Program-made: the position numbers and the translations under genes
Notes under the pieces: generated by a model
What the model saw: only the letters and a program-made list of their open reading frames with translations
Told to the model about the DNA's origin: nothing
The model's database searches: none
From: Aporrectodea caliginosa
Lineage: Eukaryota; Annelida; Clitellata; Crassiclitellata; Lumbricidae
Length of the DNA: 64,000 nucleotides
NCBI GenBank assembly: GCA_020284085.1
Contig: JACEVL010000201.1
Span: forward strand, 1,042,094 to 1,106,093
Reading direction: 5' to 3'
Shown: positions 12,266-59,800 of the stretch, piece after piece
Numbering within the stretch: position 1 is the first letter of the stretch
Layout: each line of letters starts with the position of its first letter

Positions 12266-13269
12266 GTCAACTAAAAGACGTGTGATAAGCGATCGTGCAG
12301 GTAAAATTTACACTCGATCAACTCACATTATCTTTCAAGACGTCAACGGCCATTGTTGTCATCGCGCAAGCACTGGTAAGGCTAATAGGAGTGGCATAAT
12401 TGTAACACACCGACGGGGAGCCAGATTAGCCAACAGAACAACAACTCCCGCATTCACAGATTAGCTGTAATCCACCGGCGCCACATGCAGTGTTAGACCG
12501 CCATCGAACGCCAGGAGTCGAGGCTTTGCGGACCGCTCCGAGGAACTCAGAACTCGTATAGATAACTGTTGACGTAAATCGAATAGTAAACAGAGTTCCG
12601 AGAAGCAATAATATGGCATCGCCAGGGAATTTCCATCGAACGAGAACACCTATCGACTCACCCACACGCTCGCGGTCACCATGCACCAACGGTGTCCCAT
12701 ATATACGCACCCACACACGTACACTAGGAATTCCATCACGGCTACTTGACCTACCTCACCAACGTTCGAAAATGTATTAATCGGACGTGAATCAGTCACC
12801 AACCAATGAAAACAATCTTCAACTCTTCAAGGTATTGCTTCGTAAAACAGACACTGATGTGACTAGAGACCTTTCATGGTCACAATATTCGGTGACACAG
12901 CACATAGAGTCAGACATTTAGTGTGATCTTTCACGGTGTTTGGCAGCAAAGCACAATATGTGAGGCTCGTAAAAAGACTTGTAAACCTATTCCATTACAT
13001 TATGGAGACCACCGTGCAATATGGCTCTGACCTCATTCGCATTAACGGTGAGACAGGGCTTTAGGTATTCGATCGCTCGTACACGGCATTTGCATGATAC
13101 ATGTACGAAGGCCTTGGATAATCATCGTCATACGGAACATAGAGGCGATGGATGATTGAAAGAGGCCAGACAAGCAACATGGCGCCATAACCCTAAATGT
13201 CAAAAGCAGCGCGTCTGTGCGATATCCTTACCGAACGGAATTATTATTACGGGCAAATCGCAATTGGCC

Positions 13270-13274
<5 letters not shown>
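12266..13274. other. no gene seen
   Basis: No domain or exon recognised. CTGGTAAGGCTAATAGGAGTGGC occurs at 12370 and again at 13347, a short dispersed repeat. Confidence 0.4.

Positions 13275-13320
<46 letters not shown>
13275..13320. repeat. TA microsatellite
   Basis: About 23 TA units. Confidence 0.95.
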
Positions 13321-13321
<1 letters not shown>

Positions 13322-13810
13322 CTGACACTCTTTGCATCATGTATTCGCTGGTAAGGCTAATAGGAGTGGCCGGTGGCTGATTGACTGGCTTATCACCTCT
13401 GCTGTCCATGTTGGATTCTTATGAAATATTGGAAATTGCTAATTCAGTTTGAGAGACATGCAACCTGAACTATTTGACCGCTAATCATCCTCGGAAAAGA
13501 GAGAATTACGTGTCAGATTAATTTCAATCGTAAACTCCTCATTTCTTCAGGTAAGCCATAAAAACAAAATTATCCACAGGCGCTGACACTTGTTTAAAAA
13601 AACTAATTTGTAACATTTTGCGCAGGTGTTTACTGCGTAAGACATCAACGATAGCGTACCAAAACGAAGCCGCAATCAAGTCAATATCCAGAAGATCAGT
13701 CCAATGTGAAGGACAAGTCAGCTAATCGTCGTAATTGTAGTAGTAAAATCCAAATTTTTGAGGCGCCACTTGAAAGCAAAGCGCAGGGCACCAGCTAAAA
13801 CCGCTGGAGG

Positions 13811-14025
13811 CACGATGGCCGATTGGTTAGAGCGCTCGACCTGTAACGCGGAGAGTACGGGTTCGAGCTTCGTCCGAGACAGTTACTGTGTAGGGGCCTT
13901 AAGCAAGTCCTTAACTCACAATTGCTCAACGACACTGATGTTCTGTGGTGTGGTCGTGTGTGCACGTCTGAGCTTTGAAAGGAGGGCAATATCAATATAC
14001 AGTTGTATTGTATTGTATATGAATT
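13811..14025 (+). mobile_element. tRNA-derived SINE, family B
   Basis: A-box-like TGGCCGATTGGTTAGAGCG, B-box-like GGGTTCGAGCT, then a tRNA-unrelated body ending in a TTGTATTGTATTG tail. The promoter boxes have tRNA spacing, but no full cloverleaf continues, so it is a SINE and not a tRNA gene. Confidence 0.8.
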
Positions 14026-14274
14026 GGCGAATGAGAGTTATGGCTGCTATACTCAAAGGGCGTTCCACAGCTCTATGTGGACCGCCTATGCAAATCTTTC
14101 ATTGACAAAGAAAAGAGGAAAATGCTGCTTTAGATGTTAGAGCAGTTTGCAATACAGACCAAGATAATAAGGTGAGGTAAGGCAATCCGTGATTAATATG
14201 AAACCACGTCAAATCTATATTTAGACTTTTAAGTTATGACTCTAGATACATAGTATATAATTCTGTGTTTGTTG

Positions 14275-14370
<96 letters not shown>

Positions 14371-14371
14371 G
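14275..14371 (+). repeat. GAT trinucleotide array
   Basis: About 32 perfect units; poly-His and poly-Ser frames over it are artefacts. Confidence 0.97.
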
Positions 14372-14575
14372 TTCTCTGCCCGAAGACAGGTGCACTTGCT
14401 TTTATGCCACCCGGGGATGAGATGATTGAGGTGGTTTCCCGTTGCCTTCCTTTCAGACAACTGTGGGTGAACAACTTGTCCAGGGTCGCTACGCAGTGGC
14501 TTGAGGTAGATTCGAACCTGCGACCCTCCCGTTACAAGGCACAGAACATACCTCTACACCACCGCGTCCCGTGTT
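14372..14575 (-). mobile_element. tRNA-derived SINE, family C
   Basis: On the minus strand GCGGTGGTGTAGAGGTATGT (A-box-like), GCAGGTTCGAATC (B box), then the body GTCGCTGACCCTGG-like and CACCC. Sister copies stand at 58790-58990 and 31200-31345. Confidence 0.8.
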
Positions 14576-14639
14576 GGTTGTAGACAATTAAAATGTAACA
14601 ACGCTTCTACAACTCGTTTCAGGCTGATGATGGTGAAAT

Positions 14640-14745
14640 AGACTGAATATATGACGCAAACCGAGTACAGCGACAAGGTCGACGAGCGGTTTCGACCCTG
14701 ATTCGAATCCCGAGTAGAAACCACTCGTCCAATGCACCGACGCCG
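14640..14745 (-). mobile_element. tRNA-like SINE head
   Basis: On the minus strand GGTGCATTGGACGAGTGGTT and GGGATTCGAATC resemble the A and B boxes. The flanks do not make an acceptor stem, so a SINE head is likelier than a tRNA gene. Confidence 0.5.
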
Positions 14746-15047
14746 CAGTAATACATTGAATTGTTCTTTCCCGAATGTTTCTGACAGGTTTGATTAAAAC
14801 GAGCTTTTATTCTATAGAAAAATAACAAATACCAATGGGCCAATTTAGATCAAGGGAAACATTTACACCAAAAGCAACACCGTTTTAGTGTTTTTTCTAA
14901 GTTTCATCAAGTATTTATAAAATAGCCGATATTCCACTCTAGTTTTGTAACCAAACTTTCGCTTTCTTGTAAATTATTCCGAGTATGTCAATTACCGGAA
15001 CAAACCTGATCGAACCGAAGGCGCTGTCGAAGTTCTCAGGGTAATAC

Positions 15048-15235
15048 GATCATGATGGTGATCATGATCCCGATGATCATTATGATGATCACGATGATGA
15101 TCATGAGAGTGATCATGTTAATGATCATGATGATGATGAATGATCATCAGGGTGATCATGTTGATGATCATGATGATGATCATGATGATGATGATCATAA
15201 TAATGATCATGTTGTTGATGATCATCATCGTCATC
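15048..15235. repeat. palindromic GATCATGATGATCA-type repeat
   Basis: Alternating GATGAT and GATCAT steps make many overlapping TGATCA palindromes over about 190 bases, unlike the plain GAT arrays elsewhere. Confidence 0.85.
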
Positions 15236-15464
15236 GGCGTCCAATTTGAACCAGTCTGCCCTCAATCTTGAAGGGCTTAGCACTGTCGGCGTCGAGTGCA
15301 TTAATCTGTTGCTTTTTCAGTGAACCTGCTCGGAATAGATGAATGCACGGGGCAGACAGATTTGCGAAGGCAATAAGACACCTCACACATGCACGCACGC
15401 GTTCAGCCAGGGCCATAAATAATGAAAAATTCGATCAGTGCAGAGCGTATGCGATACCTGCTGT

Positions 15465-15749
15465 TTTGATTGATATTCGGGATTGCAACAACCATTCAAT
15501 TCGCCGAAGATGATGATGATATTTCGCTGTCCAGCCAAGTGAAAGATGAATTAAGACGGCATCGCTATGCGCGGACGTTGCAATTCTGCAGAGCAAACGC
15601 GGCAGAAGACGAATCTCTCTCTCCTTGAATCGGATATCAATCATTTAGCTTATACGACGGAGAGTAGCAATCTCGCATATCGTCAGGTTAAGAAGCTGGA
15701 GATGTACGAGCAACAGGTGAAAGAGAAGCGTCAACAGCTTGAGCAGTAG
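15465..15749 (+). pseudogene. possible broken coding fragment, coiled-coil type, unrecognised
   Basis: In one frame 15465-15615 reads an acidic start, then SSQVKDELRRHRYARTLQFC. After a one-base shift near the CTCTCTCTCC run (about 15618) another frame continues LESDINHLAYTTESSNLAYR and then QVKKLEMYEQQVKEKRQQLE to a stop. The composition (Gln, Lys, Glu heptad-like) looks like true protein, unlike the microsatellite frames nearby. It could be a decayed gene copy, an exon with an unseen splice, or chance. No family recognised. Confidence 0.3.
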
Positions 15750-15879
15750 CAGCCGTGGCCTATAGTGTAAAAGAGGCAGAAGAATGAACATCGGAAATTG
15801 CAAATTTCGCCGAAAGAAAACAAATCAAAAGATATAATTATTATTCTGTAAAATATCGAACCCCAGGGGCACGAACCAC

Positions 15880-16370
15880 GACTAAGCAGTTCTCAATTAA
15901 ATGTTCAGGTCCACCATGTTGGGATTCTCTTCCTCCCAATTTAATAAATATAAGTTATTGCTCATAGCTCAATTTAAGGCTGAACTGAAACATTAGCTGT
16001 TAAAAATATAAAATGAATATGACTCGATATTGTACTTAAGATTGTTTATGTTACAACTGTGGACAATATAATCTGTGTTGTTTTTGAGTTTTTTTTTTTA
16101 AATCTTGTACTGCGATGTTTTGTTGTTATTTAGTTGTTTGGCTATGGTTTAGCCCTAGCAATGTTATTTAAGTTCAATTTTCTATAATCAGATTGATCAT
16201 AAAAATCGTCTAGCCATCTGTAAATGTAACGTGGAAAAGGGGCAGCCCTGCAATAGCGGATTATTTTATCCTTTAGGGCTGTCCTGTTGATGGCATCAGC
16301 AGATTAACTTTGAAAATGACTGATTGTTAATTATTTCCTGTAATAAACGGCTGATTGATGATTGATTGAA
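15880..16370 (+). mobile_element. LINE 3' end with TTGATTGA tail
   Basis: Broken frame reading STMLGFSSSQFNKYKL and then IAQFKAELKH, like the 'FKxxLK' end of CR1/L2-type LINEs, then an untranslated part with GGGCAGCCCT and GGGCTGTCCT and the end GATTGATGATTGATTG. Confidence 0.55.
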
Positions 16371-16463
16371 ATGTAGTTTCATTCATCGCTGCACAGCCAG
16401 ATGGTATATGCCGGAGAGAAAGAAAGAGTCATTTCCTGCGACAGGTCTCATACGATGGCGCTG

Positions 16464-16469
16464 TTTATT
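16464..16469 (-). terminator. possible polyadenylation signal AATAAA
   Basis: AATAAA on the minus strand about 725 bases after the ROCO stop codon. It is the first canonical hexamer I noticed downstream. Chance hexamers are common, so support is weak. Confidence 0.25.
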
Positions 16470-17193
16470 CAGGTCTATAGAACATACTGGACAATTAAAG
16501 GCAGGTCCAGGATTTCAAACTGAAGGTGAAACATGCCGATTAATGAGGTTGGGAAATAATGAGAAAGGCCGGTGAAAGGCTTTCGAGTGTATATTGTAAT
16601 CTCACAGTTATAAAGCGCCTATCCACGAGAAATTTCTTAGAGTCTTTCGACTTCGGAAACAAACCACGATCAGAAAGAATAGCTTTCATATGCAGATGTG
16701 CTGCGTGATCACCCTGTGTGTTCTATACGGAGAAATGGTCGCAAAGTCCGACTCGTAGAGGAATGTTCAAGAGCCTTAGCTCTTAATATTGTCTAGTAAT
16801 ACAGTTCGGCAGGTAGATTAACTGTAGACGTAGGCCCTAATATTAGTGTCCTATTTTATCAGATCATTTGTGCAGATGAGCATTCTAGCCACACTCCGAA
16901 AATTAGTGTTTTCTAACAGTAGAAACTTCAGACTAGTCTGGCACAGATGTTTCTCGCTATCTATGATCTTGTCAGAAGACAAGTCATTGTGACCTGCAAT
17001 CAGACTGTGTTGTGCTTCTTGGTAACTTTCAAAAGTCACTAAATCTGTAAGCCACGGTAATTGTGTAACACTACCGGACAACAGAAGCACGTGAACGTTT
17101 TCTGGCCGTACAACGAATGCCTACCGTACCCTGGTAACCACTGTTACCAGACATCACTTTCGGTGTGCATAACTATCTGATGTGCTAAAGTCA

Positions 17194-53543
<36,350 letters not shown>

Positions 53544-53599
53544 GTCGGCGGCGGCGACTCCCCCCAGGCCGACGGACAGCGACACGGTTAAGTGGTGAG

Positions 53600-55085
53600 C
53601 AGCCTAGGGCGACATAACGACGACGACGTACCCTTCCAAAAGACGGTCAAAAACAACCGACAGCAAGAAGTGCCGACCGCTGTTGACATCATTATGTTAC
53701 CAGTCTCCAATTATCCGTTGTGACCGCGCTTCAGCGCTGACCGAAGCGCTCGTGACGACTGCGAAAACTGACTGTACAGTAATAAAACGAGCAGATCACT
53801 GACCGACTATGGCTGCCTAGGCCTAAGCGCTTAGGCCGAGTAACGGCTTATCCACAGCACGCACCGCGCATGATAGGCTACTATTAGATGTGCGCGCATG
53901 TATTATTAGGTCCACGGCGTCTGTGTCGTCTAATTATGGGCAAGTTGATTGGAATTCGATCTGGTATCGCATCAGATGTTTTTGTCCTACATTTACCGCG
54001 AAATTAAACCCCAAAAGGACGTCTCGTTCCACCATTTGCAGTCACTTGCTTTTGCGCGTTCGTCCACTCCAGCTGTAAGAAGTGCCCAGTAACCACACAG
54101 CGCAGAACACAAATTCAATTTGATATTGCTCGGCCTACGCCAGGCTTAATATTTAATAGGCCGTCTGCTAAGCGCTAATACAAAGCAGGCGACCAGCCTC
54201 GACACGCCTATTAGCGTTTAGGCGGCGGATTTATTGGCTCCATGCCGCCTGTATTGGTCCATGGTCCCTCCACATTCCATCAATCCCTCCTTCGTGCGTG
54301 GCGGTTGCTGGGTGCAACTGTTGCAACTTTAACAAACAACAGCGGTTAGTCTAATGCTTCAGTTGAATTTCATGCCGAGGACAACAGCGTTTGTCTTTGT
54401 TAAGCAACATGTTTACACCGTCGCATTATACGGTCCATGGCGTTTTTAATAACCTCATCGATCCATGTAGGCCTACTAGTCACGTATAGGCCTATTGGCT
54501 TCTAGGGTCAAACAATCGAATTATTTAGACCTCTCCATAAGCGTACGGACCGACCGACCGCACAATGTAGGCCACTTTAGGTTCTGGTGACAGCATAATG
54601 GCAGAAACTGACAGAGTACGTCTTCATGCTTGTTATTGGATTGTACACTTAGAGAGAAGTTTCGGGACAACATCCGATTGAAATAATTCCTATCACACCT
54701 GGTAACGCAGAAACATGTTACTAATAAATGTGGCACGTTCAGGCCTGTTTGGTCTATACGCTCAGCCTATAATTGAGTCTACGTTTAGGCCTGTTTTGTC
54801 TAGTTCAGCGTCTAAGTTAGTCTAAGTGTTTAGACGTGTTTGGTCTACGTTCAAATGTCATTATGTCAGATCCCATTAGTCCATGTTTAAGCCTTTTTAT
54901 GGGTAATCCATTGCACCGTCTGTAAAGATGAGGAGCAATGGATAACCCAAATGCGGACAAGGGGAGAGTGTCATACCCAATGCGGACGTACGCGTCTCAT
55001 TTGGCATATAAGCCTAGTTATTTCTGTACAGTCTGCCTTAAACAGCAGCTTTAGTCAGAAATCTGACAGTTTGTAAGCCTACTCA
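53600..55085. other. spacer upstream of the NHR exon
   Basis: Expected to hold the ROCO promoter and 5' UTR. No TATA box or known element stands out. 54740-54860 has loose repeats of AGGCCTGTTTGGTCTA. Confidence 0.4.
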
Positions 55086-55262
55086 TGGGCGTGTCTAGGA
55101 GGTGGTTTTATGGGTTCAACCCCCCTAAATAAGTTTCCGAAAATTTTTTATATGCTTTTACATGCGAAATACCATGACCTTTTCATTATTGCGACCATCT
55201 CCAGTGTAAACCCCCGAAATCTTAAAACCCATCCGAATATTTTTCCTGGCTACGCCCCTGGG
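55086..55262 (+). mobile_element. MITE-like repeat, family GGGCGTA (copy 3)
   Basis: GGGCGTGTCTAGGAGG at the left, CCTGGCTACGCCCC at the right; GCCTACT flanks both sides, part of a likely 8-10 bp target duplication. Confidence 0.8.
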
Positions 55263-56440
55263 CCTACTGCATTGGACCTAATTAGAGGCCCTTTGCTGGA
55301 ATGGATAGAACTTTGCAAAGTACACCCACTCTATAGGACAGTTAGCCCTGCAAGATGAATAGGAGAATAATCTAGTCTTGAGCATTCCTTTCGAGTGCGG
55401 ACGACCGCAAAAGGGTTGCGGAGGGTAATGTCAATGGGTCCACATCTGGTCATTTTTGCTGACCTACTTTATAGAAGACCCCATGTCTATGCTCAGGCCT
55501 CTTTAGTCCAGTAATTAATTAATTAATTAATTCAGTCCGTCAGTCATTATTTCGGTCTTTCAGTCAGTAACGCCAATTTACTAAATTCACTGGAATCTTT
55601 GCATCCAAAGCACAACGATATCAACATAAATTTAACATTTTGTATTGATAAATAGCTCAAAAATGACATCAAACAATATATATACTTAGAACTGCAAAAC
55701 TAGACTGATCTCTTCAAAGTCATTCATTAACAATTAAATTTCAACGGATTAAACTATTAATTGACAACAGCAAAACAACTGAATAAAATGCACAGAGACG
55801 TCATGTGAAGAATGCCAAAATCACCAGAAGATATTAATTTTTACTAACAAGATTCTAAACTGTCTGCTAGGCTTAATCTGCGAACTCATTAGAATGTGCA
55901 TACAGGCGCATAGATGCATTAATATACGTATTATAATAAGCTAGAAACTTCACTAACCAGAGTTTTACAATGACATAATCTTGTACTTTCCTGCCCTGTC
56001 ATGACCTTTTTCATTATTAATTAGAAACTTCCATAGTGCCATGCGGTGTGTAACGCACAACGCATATTAAGGTCAATTATCCAGAAGTTCAATCATTGAA
56101 CGTAGGCTACGCTGAATGTGATTAGTGACGACTTAATTCGCTAGAGGGCGCTAGTAACACCGTCACACCTGTATGTACTCGTCAGGTATTGGCATCTTCA
56201 CACTGTTCAATTAAGCGATACCCGAAGGAGATGCACGCGACAGAGAAGCGGTGACGATGACGTCAATGAGGAGGATAAAAAAAGAGCAATGGAAACGGAA
56301 AATATTGAGGATGAAGGGATATGAAATTGAGAATGTCAGAATGCTGCTGAACGTTTAATTCCTTCTCCTCAGCTGCAGACTCTCTGATTGAATATATTTA
56401 ATTAAGACCTTTTCTTAGTTTTCTAACACTTTAGAAACAC
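55263..56440. other. spacer, no gene seen
   Basis: AT-rich, with an AATT run at 55516-55532. Nothing codes. Confidence 0.4.
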
Positions 56441-56550
56441 CTTTACAAGACTGTTCTCTTTAGCTGGGGTTGAGTCGGGAGCGCTTCTGAGTAGATAATC
56501 TTGAAGGGGCGCTATGTAAATCTCTTAAATGAATGAATGAATGAATGAAT
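56441..56550 (+). mobile_element. LINE/SINE tail with (GAAT)n
   Basis: GTCGGGAGCGCTTCTGAGTA, CTTGAAGGGGCGCTATGTAA, then (GAAT)n, like 4680-4778. Confidence 0.8.
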
Positions 56551-56695
56551 AATGTTACAGCCTGAACAGTGAGAACTGTTCTGAATAATTTCTGTCGACG
56601 TCAACGGCCTCTGTTGCCATAAGACGTCTTTAAACTCTGCATACAAACAGCTCTTGTTATAAATAAGCTATTGGTAGACTAGGCTAATCTTCTGA

Positions 56696-56807
56696 CTAGA
56701 CGTATTTTGCCAGAGCCTCATAGAAATCCTGAAGGGTTGATTGTAGCTGAGTCAGACGAAGTCGATCGGCAGACGACAGCATCCAACATCCGAACATCAC
56801 CTGGAAT
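56696..56807 (-). CDS. ryk: RYK-like last exon
   Basis: Entry phase 2 (GATTTAG|ATTCC). FQVMFGCWMLSSADRLRL and then TLQDFYEALAKYV end with TAG at 56698-56696, matching the RYK C-terminus. Confidence 0.93.
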
Positions 56808-59800
56808 CTAAATCAAGAAAAACACCTTCGGTTATTTTGTTAGGTTCATATTACGGTACTATGGGCACGAGGTAAGGACATGTTCAAGGTCGAAAATGAT
56901 CATCTTGGAGATTAATCTGCACACACTGGGTTAACAAGTACTCATTCATTCAGCCATTACAGTGAACTTAGACCCAAAAACTCAAAATTTATAAAGTGCT
57001 GCTCTAAAGTTAAAGGCAGGGCACCAGATTATCCATGAGTGCTGCGTCATGTCAGAGGGGTTGTCCAGATATGTCAAGTGTAGACCAGAATCCGGTTGCC
57101 AGAAAAACAAGAGACAGGAGGCAGAGATGAGCTGCTAAGCAGGTTTCATTGAGAACGAGAACGCTTTGCAACGACGGCTGAAGGATTTTTCAGATGAAGC
57201 ACAATCAAACCTGTAGTTCTACAGCAGGAAAACTTTTCCATTTTAAGCCCCTGTGAATAAGTAATAGTTTCCATGACTTCCCTTTCGATATTGATCTGGA
57301 GCCGATTTCACCATGCCAATCGATTATGTTCTGACTATTTGCCTGTGAATAAGCTGGTTCCCATGAATTCACTTTCTTGGGCTTTATAGAAATCTTGAGA
57401 TTATGATTACGATTAGGATTCGTGTTGCACGGTTCAACATCAACGATCAGTTTTCACATAACATATACCGCGATTTGAATCATAAGTGCTAAGGTGAATG
57501 ATCTTCGGCAATTAGCAAGATCAGTTTTCACATAACATATACCGCAATTTGAATCATAAGTGCTAAGGTGAATGATCTTCGGCAATTAGCAAGCACCCTG
57601 CCAAGTTTAACTATGTTTATTTAGGTTGATAAATTTAGGAGATCGGCTTCAGTGCATCCGTAAGCAACTTACATTTCGTTTGGACAGTTGAGTGGCTGAA
57701 CCAGTCGAAAGCCATCGCAGAGAAAGCTGACCATCTCAAATGGATCTATATCGACATACGGTTGATGACCGAGAGTAAACAGCTCCCACATCGTCACACC
57801 AAAGGACCACTAAACTCACAGGAAAACGAAGCTGTTGCAAAATACTTTAAAGTAAAAAGGATGATTTATTTAAGTGTAATAAAGAGTTTCTACCACTCTA
57901 ATAAACACTCAAGGGTCTCCGACAAGAGAAGTCAATGCACAGAAGAGAACATTTGGGGTGGGGGTGCCTCATATAATATGGTGGTTTCTAAGTACCTTGC
58001 AAAGGAGCCATAAAATGTTGAACTGAATATTGCTTAGGAGACAAAGAACAAGAATTCAGCCCTACAGATACCTAACAGCCTCTAAACAATACTATAAACA
58101 AATGATTCACCTCATGTAAGGCCTACACGTGTACATCAAATCTTGACCTAAGGCCTACAAACCTTCACTCTTCACGCTGAACAAAAAAATTCGTAGCGTA
58201 CCACATCACAGGCTGTGGAGTATTTTCCCTCCGTTAATGATTCGATAGCCATCCACTTCACTGGTCGACTTTCACCATTTCCCAATCGATGGTAGTCACC
58301 TGGAAAGATGTCGTGTGACAGAGCACTGTCGCAGATACGAACGTTCAGCCGACTATCCACTCTGTCACATTAACAGTGTCACACATGTTGTAACATAACC
58401 TGTATTTAGAAGCATTATACACTAGCCTATTTTGAACATTACCCAATATAACAGGTTAACGCATTTATTCACAAATGATTTGATTTTGCATTATGCTTCC
58501 TCGAAACTACTTCCTCTTATATCATTTCAATTTCCATAACAATAACTTATACTGATTAAAAATCACTTTCTTTTCTAGTACATTACCTGATATTTTTAAT
58601 TTTCATTGAATGTTCATTAGTCCTGAAGTTGAATTCACTTCAAAGCCTAAGATCTGAACCTTTCCATTATAACCAAGTTTAAATATAATAATAAACATTT
58701 TACCTGTCAACCTTTGGATGAAAATCCATTGGTTGTGCCCATGCACATGTATAGACTCGGCACTGGTGTATGTATGTATGTATGTATGAGCACTTGTTAT
58801 AGCGCCCAAGATTCCTACTCAGAGGCGCTCCCGACTACAGCGCGGATACTGAATCGGAGTTTCACGCCGAAGCGCATGAGCAATTGCGAGTGAAGGACTT
58901 GCTCAGGGTCCCTACGCGGTGGCTTGAGGTGGATTCGAACCCGCAACCCTCCGGCTGCACACCGAACATCCCCTACACCACCGCACCCCACATCTGGTGA
59001 CTCTTCTAGTTTTCTGTCCACTATTTTGTTTAAATATGATATTTCTGTTCTAGATCACATTCAACATCATTAAGGATGATGCAGAGAATGCCTCATATTA
59101 ATTAGTGGTGCTATATAAGTGATCATAATAAATAAATAAACAGTTGGTTAGTTTTGATAAAGAGGTAGATTATCTGAAATCGTTACAGCACCCTCAATTG
59201 CTTTGCGTCACTTACAGACAGTTTCTCGTTGCCAAATCCCTGTGAAGAATGCGACGACGATGGAGATGTTGAAGACCTCGACTGAGCTGAATCGCAATAC
59301 AGACCAGCTGATGAGCGTTCAGTACCTGCTAATTTAGAAATTGGCCACAATTAACACAGGACATCTGAAGAGCCCCATCCCACCCTAGGAAAGTATCACC
59401 CAACACCGTTGCACAGGTGGTTAGAAAAATTGTCTAAATAATAAACAACGAGTTAACATTAGAACATATTCTACAGCAAAAGACAAAGTAATCTGTGTTC
59501 TAAAATACAGCACTCAACAGCATAATTATTTCTTGTGCATAACTTTTGCCTATAGCGACCAAGTGTATCACACAGTCGGTTGGAAAGAGGAGTCAAGAAA
59601 ATACATTTTAACTTAAGGAAAATTTAAGCCTGTGTCTGAACACTCAAGTAGTATCTCTAGAAAGACTACACAACAGCAAGGTGTTCCAGGTAAAGAGTTG
59701 ATAATAATCTGTTGGTAAGGAGTTCCAGGTGTTCAGACCTGCCCACCCTAGGAAAATGTCCCAACACCGTTTTACAATGTAGCTTCAAGCTAACTTTACC

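Noticed and set aside
13811..13885. tRNA gene
   Set aside because: A and B boxes are present, but no complete cloverleaf or acceptor stem; the sequence continues as a SINE body.
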